Positions 1 to 10,151 of a stretch of 64,000 nt of DNA are shown in pieces. The DNA lies in the NCBI RefSeq assembly GCF_000814475.1, contig NZ_JSVC01000015.1, positions 186,001-250,000 on the forward strand, given 5' to 3'. Below the pieces are notes generated by a model that saw only the letters and a program-made list of their open reading frames with translations, was not told where the DNA came from and made no database searches. The position numbers and the translations under genes are program-made. The DNA comes from Flavihumibacter solisilvae. Its GTDB lineage: Bacteria; Bacteroidota; Bacteroidia; Chitinophagales; Chitinophagaceae. Each line of letters starts with the position of its first letter. The first letter of the stretch is position 1.

Positions 1-142
1 CGCCATTTGCGTTTGCAAAGATCGTTACCGGGCTCTTGTCGTCAAAGGATTCCGGTTCCGTTTTCACTACGTCATAGCTGCAGCCGCTGATCAGGATAAT
101 GGTAAATAGCCACAGGAAGTTTTTTGGCCGCAATCGCGTCAT
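1..142 (-). CDS. Lipoprotein, N-terminal fragment cut by window edge
   Basis: Only the first 47 residues lie in the window. The frame opens with ATG at 142-140 and encodes a hydrophobic segment at about residues 9-18 followed by a lipobox-like ISGC at 18-21, so the mature protein would be a lipidated periplasmic or outer-membrane protein. After the cysteine the chain is polar and acidic. The start overlaps the stop of the upstream histidine kinase gene as ATGA, which suggests translational coupling and a role tied to that signalling operon. The family cannot be named from this piece. Confidence 0.6.
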   Translation of the reverse strand, partial: MTRLRPKNFLWLFTIILISGCSYDVVKTEPESFDDKSPVTIFANANG

Positions 143-1881
143 CGTGATTTCGTTTGGTCTATAATAATACGTGTTCCTTTTCTATTTTCAATACTGAATC
201 GCGCCGACAGGTCTTCACTCAGGCCTCTCATCAGTTTCAGGCCGAGTGATTTATTGTTGCCTGCATCAAATTGTTCAGGCAGGCCTATCCCATCGTCTGA
301 AATCTCCAGTATGAAATGATTATTCGATGATTTTGTCAGCCTGATGTTGATTTCCCCCTGGCGTTGCATCGGGAATGCATACTTTAACGCGTTTGTGACA
401 GCCTCATTAAGGATCAGTCCAATGGGTACAGCCTGTGAAATGTCTAGTGTAAGGGAGTCAAGGTTTGTTTGGATGATCACCCGCTGACCGGTCTCATAAC
501 TCTCCTGCAGGTTTTTGATCAGCTCAAGCAGGTATACTGAAATCTCGATCCCGGTCGATTTACTTTCGGGCTGGTAAAGTTTCTGGTGAATAAGTGACAT
601 GGCAAAGACCCTGTGCTGCGTATCACGAATTGCATTCAATGCATCATTCTTAAGATAGGCCGACTGTGATTCAAGAAGGCTGTTAATTGTATGAAGGTTG
701 TTTTTTACCCGGTGATGCACTTCTTTCAGTAACCATTCTTTTTCTTCTACCAGGCGCTGAAGTACGGTATTGTTTTCATTGATGAGTTTTTGCTGTGTAT
801 TGAGCTTCCTGACCTGCTTCGCAATAATAAAACTCAGGGCAATCAGCATGATGAATAGCAGCGTAATAATAAACGCATACAAAGTTATATTCAGCTTGTC
901 CTTTTCAACTGAAGCAACCCTTTCAGCTTCGATGACCGGTAATATATTGCCTAGCTGCACCATACGCTGCCTGGCCCCGAAAGTTTTAGCATCACTCGCC
1001 GCTTTTTGAATGAATAACGAAGCATTCTCAATGTCGCCCAGCTTAAAGAGTAAGGTGGCCAGGTGCAAAATGGCAGTAGTTTCTTTTGTTGAGGAACGGA
1101 TGTCTGCAATCGCTGCCTCAGCCAGCAATATGATCGCAGAATCTGTCATGCCTCTTCTGATGTAAATGTCACTGAAAGTCGAATAGGCAATAGCTTGTTC
1201 ATGTAATGTCAGCGCCGGATCTTTTGTCAGCCGGTTGAAGTATTGGCCTGCTTCCCGGATATCTTCCTGCCGGATGCTTTTTAAGCCTTCGTAGTATAAC
1301 CTGGTGAATGAATTTTCGGGTGACGAACTGATGCAGGAATCTATATAATTATCCGCCTGGACATTGTATAGGTCTCCAAAAATTCCCGCCTGGTTGTATT
1401 CCGATAGATCCGTATAACTGCGTGCTTTGAGAATATAGTAGGATGTTTGTACGGAATCCGGAAGGCCCTGGGGACTGAAGAGTTTCAGCGTGTCGAACAT
1501 TTCCTTGAACATTCCCGCTGAAAGCAATACTGCACAGATTTTCAATTCAGCCTGCTTCGCAAGCAGTGAATCCGCGCCTGCTGCTTCTTTCAATTTCATC
1601 GCATAGAAATACGCAGAATCAAATTTGAAAACGGAATATGCCTCCTGGATCTTCAATAAATGCCTGAATTGATTGCCGCCTCCACTTTCTGGTGCGTCCG
1701 AGTGCAATTCTGCGATGGACTTTATTTTCCCCTTATCGTAATGGTAAGATTTGCCTATTTCATTTCTGAGTGCGTATAACCATTCTGATTTGTTGTTCTG
1801 GCAAAAAATGGTTGTTGCTGCCAGCTGGAACAGTGTGCACAGAATGGCAGTTAAGAAGGTGTTATGACGGGTTTTTATCAA
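139..1881 (-). CDS. Membrane sensor histidine kinase, TPR-like sensor with HisKA_2/HATPase_c
   Basis: 580 residues. A signal or first membrane segment covers about 9-27, followed by a long helical TPR-like region to about 325 that should face the periplasm. A transmembrane helix spans about 331-354 and a short coiled coil about 357-385. The HisKA_2 phosphoacceptor motif EVHHRVKNNL is at 387-396 (probable His390). The C-terminal ATPase has an N-box (NEAVTNALKY) and a DDGIGLP G1 box. The start is TTG at 1881-1879, overlapping the stop of the response regulator gene (TTGA), and I see no better in-frame ATG. Its natural partner is the receiver/sigma-54 activator encoded just upstream. The signal sensed is unknown. 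Confidence 0.9.
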   Translation of the reverse strand: MIKTRHNTFLTAILCTLFQLAATTIFCQNNKSEWLYALRNEIGKSYHYDKGKIKSIAELHSDAPESGGGNQFRHLLKIQEAYSVFKFDSAYFYAMKLKEAAGADSLLAKQAELKICAVLLSAGMFKEMFDTLKLFSPQGLPDSVQTSYYILKARSYTDLSEYNQAGIFGDLYNVQADNYIDSCISSSPENSFTRLYYEGLKSIRQEDIREAGQYFNRLTKDPALTLHEQAIAYSTFSDIYIRRGMTDSAIILLAEAAIADIRSSTKETTAILHLATLLFKLGDIENASLFIQKAASDAKTFGARQRMVQLGNILPVIEAERVASVEKDKLNITLYAFIITLLFIMLIALSFIIAKQVRKLNTQQKLINENNTVLQRLVEEKEWLLKEVHHRVKNNLHTINSLLESQSAYLKNDALNAIRDTQHRVFAMSLIHQKLYQPESKSTGIEISVYLLELIKNLQESYETGQRVIIQTNLDSLTLDISQAVPIGLILNEAVTNALKYAFPMQRQGEINIRLTKSSNNHFILEISDDGIGLPEQFDAGNNKSLGLKLMRGLSEDLSARFSIENRKGTRIIIDQTKSR

Positions 1882-3272
1882 TGATAATAATGCTCCTTGT
1901 TGATTGCGTGTTTTTTTATTTTGGCATTAAGGGTAGACACATGAATATTTAAGAGTTGCGCCGCACCCCCTTCGCCGGAAATTTTACCGTGGCACTGGAC
2001 CAGGGCCGTAATAATATGTTCTTTTTCATTTTCTTCAATGGATTTTAAAGTGCCGGCATCACTGCCTGGCAGAGCGGCTTTTTTTCCTGTTTGAAAGGGT
2101 AGGGCTATTTCTTCTATCCTGTTCCCTTTCGCCAGCAATACAGCTCTCTCAATCAGGTTTTCAAGTTCCCGGATGTTGCCGGGCCAATCGTACTCCAGCA
2201 ACCTGTCCAGGGTAACCGGTGAAATGTCATCGACGCTCTTGCCTGTCACCCTTGAATAGTTCCGTAAGAAATGACGTGCGAGCAGGGGAATGTCAGACCT
2301 CCTGTTCCGCAGCGGCGGCAAGGTTATCGGGAAAACATTAAGCCGGTAGAATAGGTCGAGCCGGAATCTCCCGGAAGCTATTTCCTGTTCGAGATTTCGA
2401 TTTGTTGAAGCAATGACCCTGACATCTGTTTTAATTGTGTTACGTCCACCCAGCCTTTCAATTTCCTTTTCCTGCAGCACACGAAGCAGTTTCACCTGCG
2501 TTTCCAGGGGCATCTCGCCAATCTCGTCAAGGAAGATTGTTCCACCATTCGCCTGTTCGAATTTACCGGTCCGTTTTTCTACTGCGCCCGTGAATGCTCC
2601 ACGTTCGTGGCCGAATAATTCCGACTCTATAAGTGTGGATGCCAATGCTGCACAGTTCACCACTACAAATGCTTTGTTCCTGCGTTTTGAATGTTCATGG
2701 ATCGCAGCTGCGATAACTTCCTTACCTGTACCGCTTTCTCCAAGCAATAATACAGACGTATCTGAAGGTGCCACACGGGAAACCATTTTCAGGATGTCCC
2801 GGAATTCAGGGCTTTCTCCAATGATGTTGTTGAATGCATTCTCCTTTTCATCTCCGCGGATGCCTGTGTTGTTCTCCTTTTTTCTTCCATGGATCTCCAT
2901 GAGTTCTTCATGCAGGTACCAGGCAATATCCAGCATTACAAGCAGCTCTTTTTCCCGGAATGGTTTTACCAGGAAGCCATAAGGACGGGTAACTTTTGCT
3001 TCTTCCAGTGTTTTTTTATTGGAATTGGCAGACAGGTAAACGAAACCGATATTCTTTTCTTTCAGAACTTTCGCAAGATCAATTCCTGTCTGGTAGCCCT
3101 GGAGAAATATATCCAGTAAGACCATATCCGGCCTCTCTCTTTCAACTATTTCCAGCGCTACGGGAACAGACCTGGCAATGGTGCAAACGTGATACCCCGA
3201 TTTCTCAAGGATCATCTGCAGGTTGTTGGCCTCGATAAACTGGTCTTCAACGATCAGCATTTTCTTTTTCAT
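1878..3272 (-). CDS. Sigma-54-dependent response regulator (receiver-AAA+-HTH)
   Basis: 464 residues from the ATG at 3272-3270. The frame is open further upstream, but that part lies inside the neighbouring gene and the receiver begins exactly here. The receiver spans about 3-120 with phosphoacceptor Asp54 and a conserved Lys near 103. The AAA+ sigma-54 activator domain covers about 148-390, with Walker A GESGTGKE (178-185), the sigma-54 contact loop GAFTGA (225-230) and Walker B FLDEIGE (247-253). A Fis-type helix-turn-helix lies in the last 45 residues. It should activate sigma-54 promoters when phosphorylated, most plausibly by the kinase encoded downstream. Start and stop overlap both neighbours by 4 bases. 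Confidence 0.93.
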   Translation of the reverse strand: MKKKMLIVEDQFIEANNLQMILEKSGYHVCTIARSVPVALEIVERERPDMVLLDIFLQGYQTGIDLAKVLKEKNIGFVYLSANSNKKTLEEAKVTRPYGFLVKPFREKELLVMLDIAWYLHEELMEIHGRKKENNTGIRGDEKENAFNNIIGESPEFRDILKMVSRVAPSDTSVLLLGESGTGKEVIAAAIHEHSKRRNKAFVVVNCAALASTLIESELFGHERGAFTGAVEKRTGKFEQANGGTIFLDEIGEMPLETQVKLLRVLQEKEIERLGGRNTIKTDVRVIASTNRNLEQEIASGRFRLDLFYRLNVFPITLPPLRNRRSDIPLLARHFLRNYSRVTGKSVDDISPVTLDRLLEYDWPGNIRELENLIERAVLLAKGNRIEEIALPFQTGKKAALPGSDAGTLKSIEENEKEHIITALVQCHGKISGEGGAAQLLNIHVSTLNAKIKKHAINKEHYYH

Positions 3273-6200
3273 GTAAACATTTTGTTTTTCCTGATCCCGA
3301 GTTTTTTGATCTTGGAATTCAGTGTGGATACAGGTAGTTTGAGGATCTCTGCTGCTCCGCCGGTCCCAAAGATTTTTCCATTGCACTCATTGAGAACACT
3401 GATGATATGGTCACGTTCATTTTCTTCGTGTGACTTCAGGTATTGTTCCTTCAGGCTGTTTTTCAGTTCCTGTTTGTTGTTGACCGGCAGGTGCACTTCT
3501 TTTATCATTGAAGTATCGGCAAGTAATACGCTTCTTTCAATCAGGTGCTCCAGTTCACGTACATTGCCTGGCCAGTTGTATGCGAACAACTGTTTCATTG
3601 CCCTGGCCGAAATATTGTTGATCTTTTTGCCGGTGGTTCTTGAATATTTGTCTATAAAGTGGGCTACGAGCGAAGGAATATCCTCCTTCCGGTCCCGCAG
3701 CGCAGGAAGGCTTACGGGGAAAACGTTAAGCCGGTAGTACAGGTCCCGTCGGAACCTTCCCTCGTCCACCTCTTTTTGAAGGTCGCGATTGGTTGCGGTA
3801 ATAATGCGGACATTCACTTTGATCGTGGACTTTCCCCCAATGCGTTCGATCTCTTTTTCCTGGATCGCACGCAACAATTTTACCTGCAGGTCATTCGGGA
3901 GTTCGCCGATCTCATCAAGAAACAAGGTCCCGTTATTGGCCAGTTCAAATTTCCCGATACGCCGTTCCGTTGCACCGGTGAAGCTACCCTTTTCATGTCC
4001 GAATAACTCGCTCTCGATGAGGTTAAGGGGCAACACCGCACAATTCACTTTTACCATCAGGTTGTCCTTCCTCGGTGAAGTATTGTGGATGGCACGGGCA
4101 ATCAGTTCTTTACCAGTGCCTGTTTCCCCTAGTATCAGCACCGTGCTGCTGGCATATGAAACCTGTGACAGTAATTGAAATACCTGTTGCATGCTTACAC
4201 TGGCACCAATGATCTCATTGTAGGCATAGGCACTGCTCACTTCTTCCTGCAGGTACTGTTTCTCTTCTTCCAGCTGTTCTTTATAACGGCTGATTTCAGC
4301 CATCTGCCGGACGATCCTTTCATTTGCCAGGATGTTTGAAAGTGCAATTGAGATCTGGGCACTGATGCCCTGCAGCAGGTTCAGTTTGCTGGTAATTGTT
4401 TCGGTGTTTGCCGCTTCGGTATGAAAGAACAGCACGCCCAGTTTGTTGTTGCCTACGCGTAAAGGTGAACCGACCGCTACCTCAATTCCCACTTGCTGCC
4501 AGAACTGAACATACATCGGTATCTGGTCGCTGCCCGTAATATTACTTACGATAAAAGTAACCGCCTGTATTGAGCCGAGTACCTCATCGAAATAGCCATC
4601 CCTGATGGGATGCCTGTTTTGGATAACACTATTAAAATCTTCATGGTTCCTTATCCTGTCTTCAAGGTCGAACAGGTAAACGCTATGCGTATCACCGTCA
4701 TCATTGATCAGGCCGATCGCGAAACCCTTTGCGCCGAACAATTCTCCCATCCTGTCCTTTACCACGCTGAACAGGTCATCCTTGTTCCTTACACCTGCAA
4801 TATCTTTAATGAAGTTCAGCAGCACTGATTTTTCCTGGTCACGCATCCTGATCTCTTCGTTCGCCAGTATGTTGGCAACGGTTGTTCCCAACTGGTTTCC
4901 GATGCCCTGCACAATATTGAACTGGAGTTCTGAGAATGTCCGTTTTTTATTGGCAAATACGAACAACACACCTATTTCCCGGTTCCTGTCCCGCAACGAA
5001 ATACCAACCATCTCCACAGTTCCATTTTCATGCAGAAAGCGGATATATGATGGCGCGTTTCCCTGGCCCAGGATCTCATCAATGTCAAATATTACCGGCC
5101 TTCTGGACCGGAGCGCAACCTCAAATACACCGTCAGGGTAGGGATGATGTGCAGCACGCATTTGTGGATACCGGCTGTCTGTTTGCCTCGACGAATGTTC
5201 ATTAACCAGGAATGCACTGAATGTTTTATTGTTGCTATCGATTTTGGAAATGGAGATATCACTGTAAAAAGACAGGCTTTCCAGCTGTTGCCTGAGGATC
5301 TGCAACAGGTCCTGTTTATCGCGGATGGAAGAAAAGGCGCTCGCAGTTGATAACAGGATCTCGTTCTTCCTGCTTCTTTCCCTGATTTCCTCATGATAAA
5401 TGATATTCACCATCGCCGTTGCGAAATGATGGGATACTTCTTCCAGCAATCGCCTGTCTGAACGGGAGAATGAATTGTCTTCTGCAGACAGCAGCACCAT
5501 TGTACCAATAATATTGTTATTGTGTTTAAGCCGGATCCCGGCCAGCTCCTTAATGCCTGCCTGCTGCAGGAATTCTATATGCACCATACCTTTATCCAGC
5601 AGGTCCCTGACCGACAACACAACTGCCTTTTCAGAATTCATGATTACGTCATGTATGCCGTCTGCAATCGGGTATTCCCTGAAGGCGATGTCCTGGAAAT
5701 CCGGATGCTGGCTTGTCTTCTCGCATGATTCCAGGAACACCCGGAACGTTTGCTTTTCCAGGTTGAATTTTGTAATGGCAATATCGGAGAACTGTAATGC
5801 TGACTGAAGTGTTTTCTGGATAGCAGTGATCATGTCATTTTTATTCCGGATCGCTGCTATTGCATGGCTAACCGCCATCAGCACCTGGTTTTCCTTTTCC
5901 TTTTGCCTGATCTTTTCATTATCTGAAATATTGCTTAAGATGATCGCTACCTGGTCAGCCACCTTCAGGATCAGTTTTTTGTGATGCTGTTTGAAAGCTC
6001 CCTTTTTATCTGACCACAAGGTTAGTACGCCAAGAACCTGGTCGCCATAATGCAGCGCTGTTGAAATGCTTTCCCTGATTCCTGCAGCGTAGGAAATCTT
6101 TGCATAGTAAGGCGCTCCCGGCCAGTTACATACAGCTTCGAGATCATATTGAACCGGCTGTTTTGATTGGAGTATATGTGAAATGAACCGTTCATGGATG

Positions 6201-6454
6201 CTGAACATGCCAGTCAGTACCCGTGCGTATTCCGGGAACCGCTGTCTCGATTCTGAAGCCACTCGCAGAAATGGTTGTATTGTTTCGGTTTCATTATCGA
6301 GCCGGCAGATGAAAATGTCTTCAGTCTGGAACAGCTCTTTGAGTTTTGGCTGAATGAGCTGCAGAATGTTCAGCTTGTTGCTTGAAGTTGCTATGTCATT
6401 GATCACCGAAAGCAACATCTCATTTTCATGGACTGTCTGCGGTTGTTTTGGCAT
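3269..6454 (-). CDS. Four-GAF sigma-54-dependent transcriptional activator
   Basis: 1061 residues, first gene of the operon. Four tandem GAF-like units of about 170-180 residues (roughly 10-175, 185-355, 365-535, 545-715) are joined by short charged helices with related sequences. A coiled-coil stretch at about 722-745 leads to an AAA+ domain (about 750-985) with Walker A GETGTGKE, a GSFTGA loop (Ser for the usual Ala) and FLDEIGE Walker B. The final 45 residues form an HTH very like that of the next gene's product. There is no receiver, so activity is probably set by ligands of the GAF units, as in FhlA/NorR-type activators. Ligands cannot be read from the sequence. Confidence 0.92.
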   Translation of the reverse strand: MPKQPQTVHENEMLLSVINDIATSSNKLNILQLIQPKLKELFQTEDIFICRLDNETETIQPFLRVASESRQRFPEYARVLTGMFSIHERFISHILQSKQPVQYDLEAVCNWPGAPYYAKISYAAGIRESISTALHYGDQVLGVLTLWSDKKGAFKQHHKKLILKVADQVAIILSNISDNEKIRQKEKENQVLMAVSHAIAAIRNKNDMITAIQKTLQSALQFSDIAITKFNLEKQTFRVFLESCEKTSQHPDFQDIAFREYPIADGIHDVIMNSEKAVVLSVRDLLDKGMVHIEFLQQAGIKELAGIRLKHNNNIIGTMVLLSAEDNSFSRSDRRLLEEVSHHFATAMVNIIYHEEIRERSRKNEILLSTASAFSSIRDKQDLLQILRQQLESLSFYSDISISKIDSNNKTFSAFLVNEHSSRQTDSRYPQMRAAHHPYPDGVFEVALRSRRPVIFDIDEILGQGNAPSYIRFLHENGTVEMVGISLRDRNREIGVLFVFANKKRTFSELQFNIVQGIGNQLGTTVANILANEEIRMRDQEKSVLLNFIKDIAGVRNKDDLFSVVKDRMGELFGAKGFAIGLINDDGDTHSVYLFDLEDRIRNHEDFNSVIQNRHPIRDGYFDEVLGSIQAVTFIVSNITGSDQIPMYVQFWQQVGIEVAVGSPLRVGNNKLGVLFFHTEAANTETITSKLNLLQGISAQISIALSNILANERIVRQMAEISRYKEQLEEEKQYLQEEVSSAYAYNEIIGASVSMQQVFQLLSQVSYASSTVLILGETGTGKELIARAIHNTSPRKDNLMVKVNCAVLPLNLIESELFGHEKGSFTGATERRIGKFELANNGTLFLDEIGELPNDLQVKLLRAIQEKEIERIGGKSTIKVNVRIITATNRDLQKEVDEGRFRRDLYYRLNVFPVSLPALRDRKEDIPSLVAHFIDKYSRTTGKKINNISARAMKQLFAYNWPGNVRELEHLIERSVLLADTSMIKEVHLPVNNKQELKNSLKEQYLKSHEENERDHIISVLNECNGKIFGTGGAAEILKLPVSTLNSKIKKLGIRKNKMFT

Positions 6455-6576
6455 TTAATAAAGTTAAGCCAAAGCCCTGTTCAAATAGCACCAACAATTT
6501 CACCAATTAGCGAAATACCGACAGGAACATATCTTCCAGTTGAGCTGTATATGATTGTAAATGAATGTATTACACA

Positions 6577-6594
6577 TTGGCATCCGAATTGACA
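6577..6594 (+). promoter_or_regulatory. Possible sigma-54 (-24/-12) promoter-like site
   Basis: The bases TTGGCATCCGAATTGACA contain TGGCAT, five spacer bases and TTG, close to the consensus TGGCAY-N5-TTGCW. The nearly invariant GC at -12 is GA here. It lies 30-45 bases before the likely start of the AraC-type gene and next to two sigma-54 activator genes, which is why it is listed. A single mismatch at the key position makes it weak. Confidence 0.2.
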
Positions 6595-6621
6595 TATATA
6601 GCCTGGACCAAACCCTGTATC

Positions 6622-7494
6622 ATGCAATCAACTTCAGTTCGTAAAGACTATTACCAGGCGGGTCATCATTTCGGGATCGACGACCTTCAAGCGATAACCC
6701 CGGATAGCCAGATCCTGGCCAGCCAGGATCGTCTTACGCTTTACGAGTTTATCTGGTTGAAAAGTGCAGAGGGGACAATCATCGTCGACCATACGATCAG
6801 TGCCGTCAGGCAACAGGCCGTCTATTGCTTTCTCCCCGGCCAGGTAAGGCATTTCCATTTTACCGGCCGGGTATGTGGGTTCAGGTTATCGTTCTCAAGG
6901 GAATTTCTTTTCCTTGGCAGCAATATTTCGTCAATTGATAATTGGCTGGATGAGCACCTGAACCCTGCTGTCCCGGTAATCATCGCAGGGGAAAAACTGG
7001 AAAATGAAATAGATGGTATTTGCAGGAAGATGCAGGAAGAAGTGGAGCAACGATTCCTGTTACACGATGCGTTACTCTCAGGATTGTTGAATATGCTTAT
7101 GATCTATTTTTCGAGGAACGTGACCGAACTTGAGGGGGGAGCAGCAGGTTCCGGCGACCGGTTACTCGTGAGCAGCTTTAAATCCCTGCTTAAGCAAAGA
7201 TTTATTGAGAAGAAGCAGGTTTCTGATTATGCTGACGAACTGTGTGTGACCGCAAATTATCTCAACCGTACGGTCAAAAAGATTACCGGGATAACAGCCA
7301 GCCACCATATACAGCAACAGATCATCCTTGAAGCCAAGCGGATGGCCATTTACTCCAATGAAAGCATGAAGCAGATTGCCTACCGGTTAGGATTCGACGA
7401 CCTGGCTCATTTCAGCAAGTTTTTTAAGAACAAAAGCGGGATGAGTTTCACCTGCTTTAAGAAGGCCTCCCTGGCGAGCCGGCTGGCGCAATAG
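6622..7494 (+). CDS. AraC-family transcriptional regulator
   Basis: 290 residues from ATG 6622. The frame is open back to 6565, but the extra 19 residues are not domain-like and a promoter-like element lies inside them, so the later start is preferred. The N-terminal 150 residues look like a cupin-type ligand-binding region. The C-terminal 100 residues hold the double AraC helix-turn-helix, including the typical IAYRLGFDDLAHFSKFFKNK second helix region. It is divergent from the sigma-54 operon and upstream of the GH29 fucosidase gene (103-base gap), so either could be its target. The inducer is unknown. Confidence 0.88.
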   Translation: MQSTSVRKDYYQAGHHFGIDDLQAITPDSQILASQDRLTLYEFIWLKSAEGTIIVDHTISAVRQQAVYCFLPGQVRHFHFTGRVCGFRLSFSREFLFLGSNISSIDNWLDEHLNPAVPVIIAGEKLENEIDGICRKMQEEVEQRFLLHDALLSGLLNMLMIYFSRNVTELEGGAAGSGDRLLVSSFKSLLKQRFIEKKQVSDYADELCVTANYLNRTVKKITGITASHHIQQQIILEAKRMAIYSNESMKQIAYRLGFDDLAHFSKFFKNKSGMSFTCFKKASLASRLAQ

Positions 7495-7597
7495 TTAATG
7501 TACTGTCAGACTTTGATAAAATTGAGTAAGCAATCACGATCTGCAGGTTGCCAAATCTATTACCTTCAAAGGTTGATTAAATACATTTTTTTGCGCC

Positions 7598-8926
7598 ATG
7601 AAAAAGACCATCGTTGCTCTCTCAATTCTTGCCCTAAGTTCAGCTGTAAACGCGCAGGAATATATACCCGCCAAAGAAAACATCGCAGCCCGCACCCAGT
7701 TCCAGGATAATAAATACGGGATGTTCATTCACTGGGGATTGTCGAGCATGCTTGGCGATGGTGAATGGGTAATGAATAACCGGAACATAAAAGTGACAGA
7801 TTACAAGCGCCTGCTGACTGCTTTCAACCCCTCGGAATTTGATGCAAAGCAATGGGTGACTACGGCAAAAAATGCCGGGATGCATTATATCGTGTTCATC
7901 ACACGGCACCATGACGGATTCTCGAACTGGGATACCAAATATTCAGACTGGAAAATTACCAATACCCCGTATCGTAAAGATGTACTTCGCCAGCTTGCTG
8001 ATGAGTGCAAGCGCCAGGGAATCAAGTTGGGATTGTATTATTCCACACTGGACTGGTCGCGCGATGACTATCCCTACGAAACGGGCAGAACCGGGCAGGG
8101 TACAGGTCGTACAGCAAAGAGCGACTATGCATCCTACCTGCAGTTTATGAAGAACCAGCTGACCGAGCTGCTGACCAATTACGGTGAGATCATGTCAATC
8201 TGGTTTGATGGCCACTGGGACCAGACTAACCCCGAAGGTCATACGGACCGCACGTCCCGTATCGATTGGAAGTATGATGAAATCTACGGCCTGATCCATC
8301 GCCTTCAGCCACAATGTATGATCGGCAATAACCATCATTTGTCACCCATTTCCGGCGAGGATTTCCAGATGTTCGAACGCGACCTGCCGGGAGAAAATAA
8401 ATCGGGTCTCAGCTTCCAGGAGGCATCTGTGGAAGTGCCGGTTGAAACCTGTGAAACAATCAATGGTTCATGGGGCTATAACATTACCGACAGAAGATTT
8501 AAAACTGTGGATGAGATCATTCGCCTCCTGGCAGGTGCAGCTGGGAGAAGCACAAATCTCCTGCTCAACGTGGGACCAATGCCCAATGGACTCATCCAGC
8601 CCGAATTCTGTGATTCGCTGGCTGAAGCCGGTAAGTGGCTTCAGCAAAACGGGGAAAGTATCTATGGTACTCGTAGCGGTCCCCTTGCGCCACAGCCCTG
8701 GGGCGTTACAACAACAAAAGACAAAAGGATCTTTGTTCATTTCTTTAGGTCCCCTGCAGGCAACAGTGTTTACCTGCCAGGTGTAACAGGAAAGGTGAAA
8801 TCGGCTGTTCTTCTCGGAACTGAAAAGGCAGTTAAGTTTCGCCAGTACAACGAGGGCCTTATTATAAACCTGGATGGAGTGGAATTAACGGGGCCTGATA
8901 CCGTTGTTGAGTTGAATGTAAAATAG
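7598..8926 (+). CDS. Alpha-L-fucosidase, GH29 family, exported
   Basis: 442 residues with a Sec signal peptide (about 1-19, cleavage near VNAQ). The GH29 TIM barrel starts at about 35 with the YGMFIHWGLSS motif (40-50), followed by the RHHDGFSNWDT segment (103-113) and the nucleophile motif IWFDGHWD (201-208; Asp204 is the expected nucleophile). A short C-terminal beta domain follows. GH29 enzymes release alpha-L-fucose from glycans with retention of configuration. Length is normal for the family. The gene is followed after 9 bases by a di-haem peroxidase gene, so they are probably co-transcribed. GH29 assignment is firm; the exact linkage is not known. Confidence 0.93.
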   Translation: MKKTIVALSILALSSAVNAQEYIPAKENIAARTQFQDNKYGMFIHWGLSSMLGDGEWVMNNRNIKVTDYKRLLTAFNPSEFDAKQWVTTAKNAGMHYIVFITRHHDGFSNWDTKYSDWKITNTPYRKDVLRQLADECKRQGIKLGLYYSTLDWSRDDYPYETGRTGQGTGRTAKSDYASYLQFMKNQLTELLTNYGEIMSIWFDGHWDQTNPEGHTDRTSRIDWKYDEIYGLIHRLQPQCMIGNNHHLSPISGEDFQMFERDLPGENKSGLSFQEASVEVPVETCETINGSWGYNITDRRFKTVDEIIRLLAGAAGRSTNLLLNVGPMPNGLIQPEFCDSLAEAGKWLQQNGESIYGTRSGPLAPQPWGVTTTKDKRIFVHFFRSPAGNSVYLPGVTGKVKSAVLLGTEKAVKFRQYNEGLIINLDGVELTGPDTVVELNVK

Positions 8927-8935
8927 GGAAGAAGA

Positions 8936-10132
8936 ATGCGGTTAAAAGTAATAGTGATCCTGGTAGCTTTGATCGTTTCCTGCCTGGTCATGGTCGAAAG
9001 CTGTAAGTCTCCTGCGGATGAGCGCAAACCCGCTCACCGCAGGAAGGAACAGGTTGATCCTGGTAAAATTTCCGCCTTGCCTGAAACTTTTGAATCACCT
9101 GCAGGCAATCCGACAACTGCACAAAAAATCGAACTCGGCAGGTTGTTGTTTTATGACCCGGTGCTGTCAGGCGGCAATGACGTAGCCTGTGCAACCTGTC
9201 ACCATCCCGAATTCGGTTACGCAGAAAGCCTGCAGCTATCCATTGGCGTTAATGGTCGTGGCCTTGGCGAACAGCGCCATTTTAACTCACGCAATAAGAT
9301 CCCGTTTACAAAGCGGAATGCACAATCGCTGTTAAATGTGGCGTTCAGCGGTATTGACCAGGAAGGGAATTATATTCCTGCAGAAGCCCCAATGTTCTGG
9401 GATCTCCGGGCCGGGGGACTCGAAGAGCAGGCGATGATGCCGGTTCGCACGTTGGAAGAAATGCGCGGCCATGGTTATGGGGAAGAAGATATTACAAATG
9501 AGGTTGCAAAGCGAGTTGGGAAAATTGCTACATACAGGAAGCTTTTTAAATCGGCATTTGGCACTGATGAAGCAGTTTCTGTTGAAAATATCAGTAAGGC
9601 CCTGGCCAGCTTCCAGCGCTCCCTTGTGGCAAATAATTCCAGGTTCGATAGGTATATGCGGGGCGATAAAACGGCTATGTCTGCCCGCGAAATCGAAGGC
9701 ATGCAGCTGTTCATTAGCAGCGGCTGCGCCAGGTGTCACAGTGGCCCGATGCTTTCTGACTATAAAACACACGTATTAGGCGTAGCTGAAAGTGAACTGC
9801 TTTCGTTACCTGATTCCGGGTTTATGAAAAGCTTTGCCTTTCGCACCCCGACCCTGAGAAACCTCAGGTTTACCCGGCCGTATATGCATAACGGTAAAAT
9901 CCAGACATTGAATGATGTACTCACTTTTTATGAAGATCTTCCGGGAAAAGATCTGCCAAATCCCCATGTAAAAAAGGAACAATTGGATACCCTTGCCGGC
10001 ATGGTCAAGGTGAAGTTTGGTGATATCAATACGATCGTCGAGTTTTTGAACACGCTTAACGATGAAAAGTACGACCGCAAGATCCCTGAATCAGTACCAA
10101 GCGGTTTACCTGTTGGCGGAAACATCCATTAA
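8936..10132 (+). CDS. Di-haem cytochrome c peroxidase / MauG-family lipoprotein
   Basis: 398 residues. The N-terminus has a hydrophobic stretch and a cysteine at 23 that could be lipidated. Two c-type haem motifs are visible, CATCH at 85-89 and CARCH at 264-268, spaced as in bacterial di-haem peroxidases (CCP/MauG superfamily). The protein should sit in the periplasm and either reduce hydrogen peroxide or perform a MauG-like oxidation. An AGGGAAGAAG-type purine run precedes the ATG. It follows the fucosidase gene by 9 bases, an unexpected pairing. The family is clear but the substrate is open. Confidence 0.9.
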   Translation: MRLKVIVILVALIVSCLVMVESCKSPADERKPAHRRKEQVDPGKISALPETFESPAGNPTTAQKIELGRLLFYDPVLSGGNDVACATCHHPEFGYAESLQLSIGVNGRGLGEQRHFNSRNKIPFTKRNAQSLLNVAFSGIDQEGNYIPAEAPMFWDLRAGGLEEQAMMPVRTLEEMRGHGYGEEDITNEVAKRVGKIATYRKLFKSAFGTDEAVSVENISKALASFQRSLVANNSRFDRYMRGDKTAMSAREIEGMQLFISSGCARCHSGPMLSDYKTHVLGVAESELLSLPDSGFMKSFAFRTPTLRNLRFTRPYMHNGKIQTLNDVLTFYEDLPGKDLPNPHVKKEQLDTLAGMVKVKFGDINTIVEFLNTLNDEKYDRKIPESVPSGLPVGGNIH

Positions 10133-10151
10133 TGAGTAAGCTGCATTCAGC

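Noticed and set aside
1878-3386. Longer start for the response regulator at 3386
   Set aside because: The extra 38 residues lie within the upstream gene's coding sequence and precede a receiver domain that begins right at the ATG at 3272.
10133-10151. AGCTG-CATT-CAGCT inverted repeat between convergent genes
   Set aside because: A 5-base stem without a T tract is too weak to be called a terminator.
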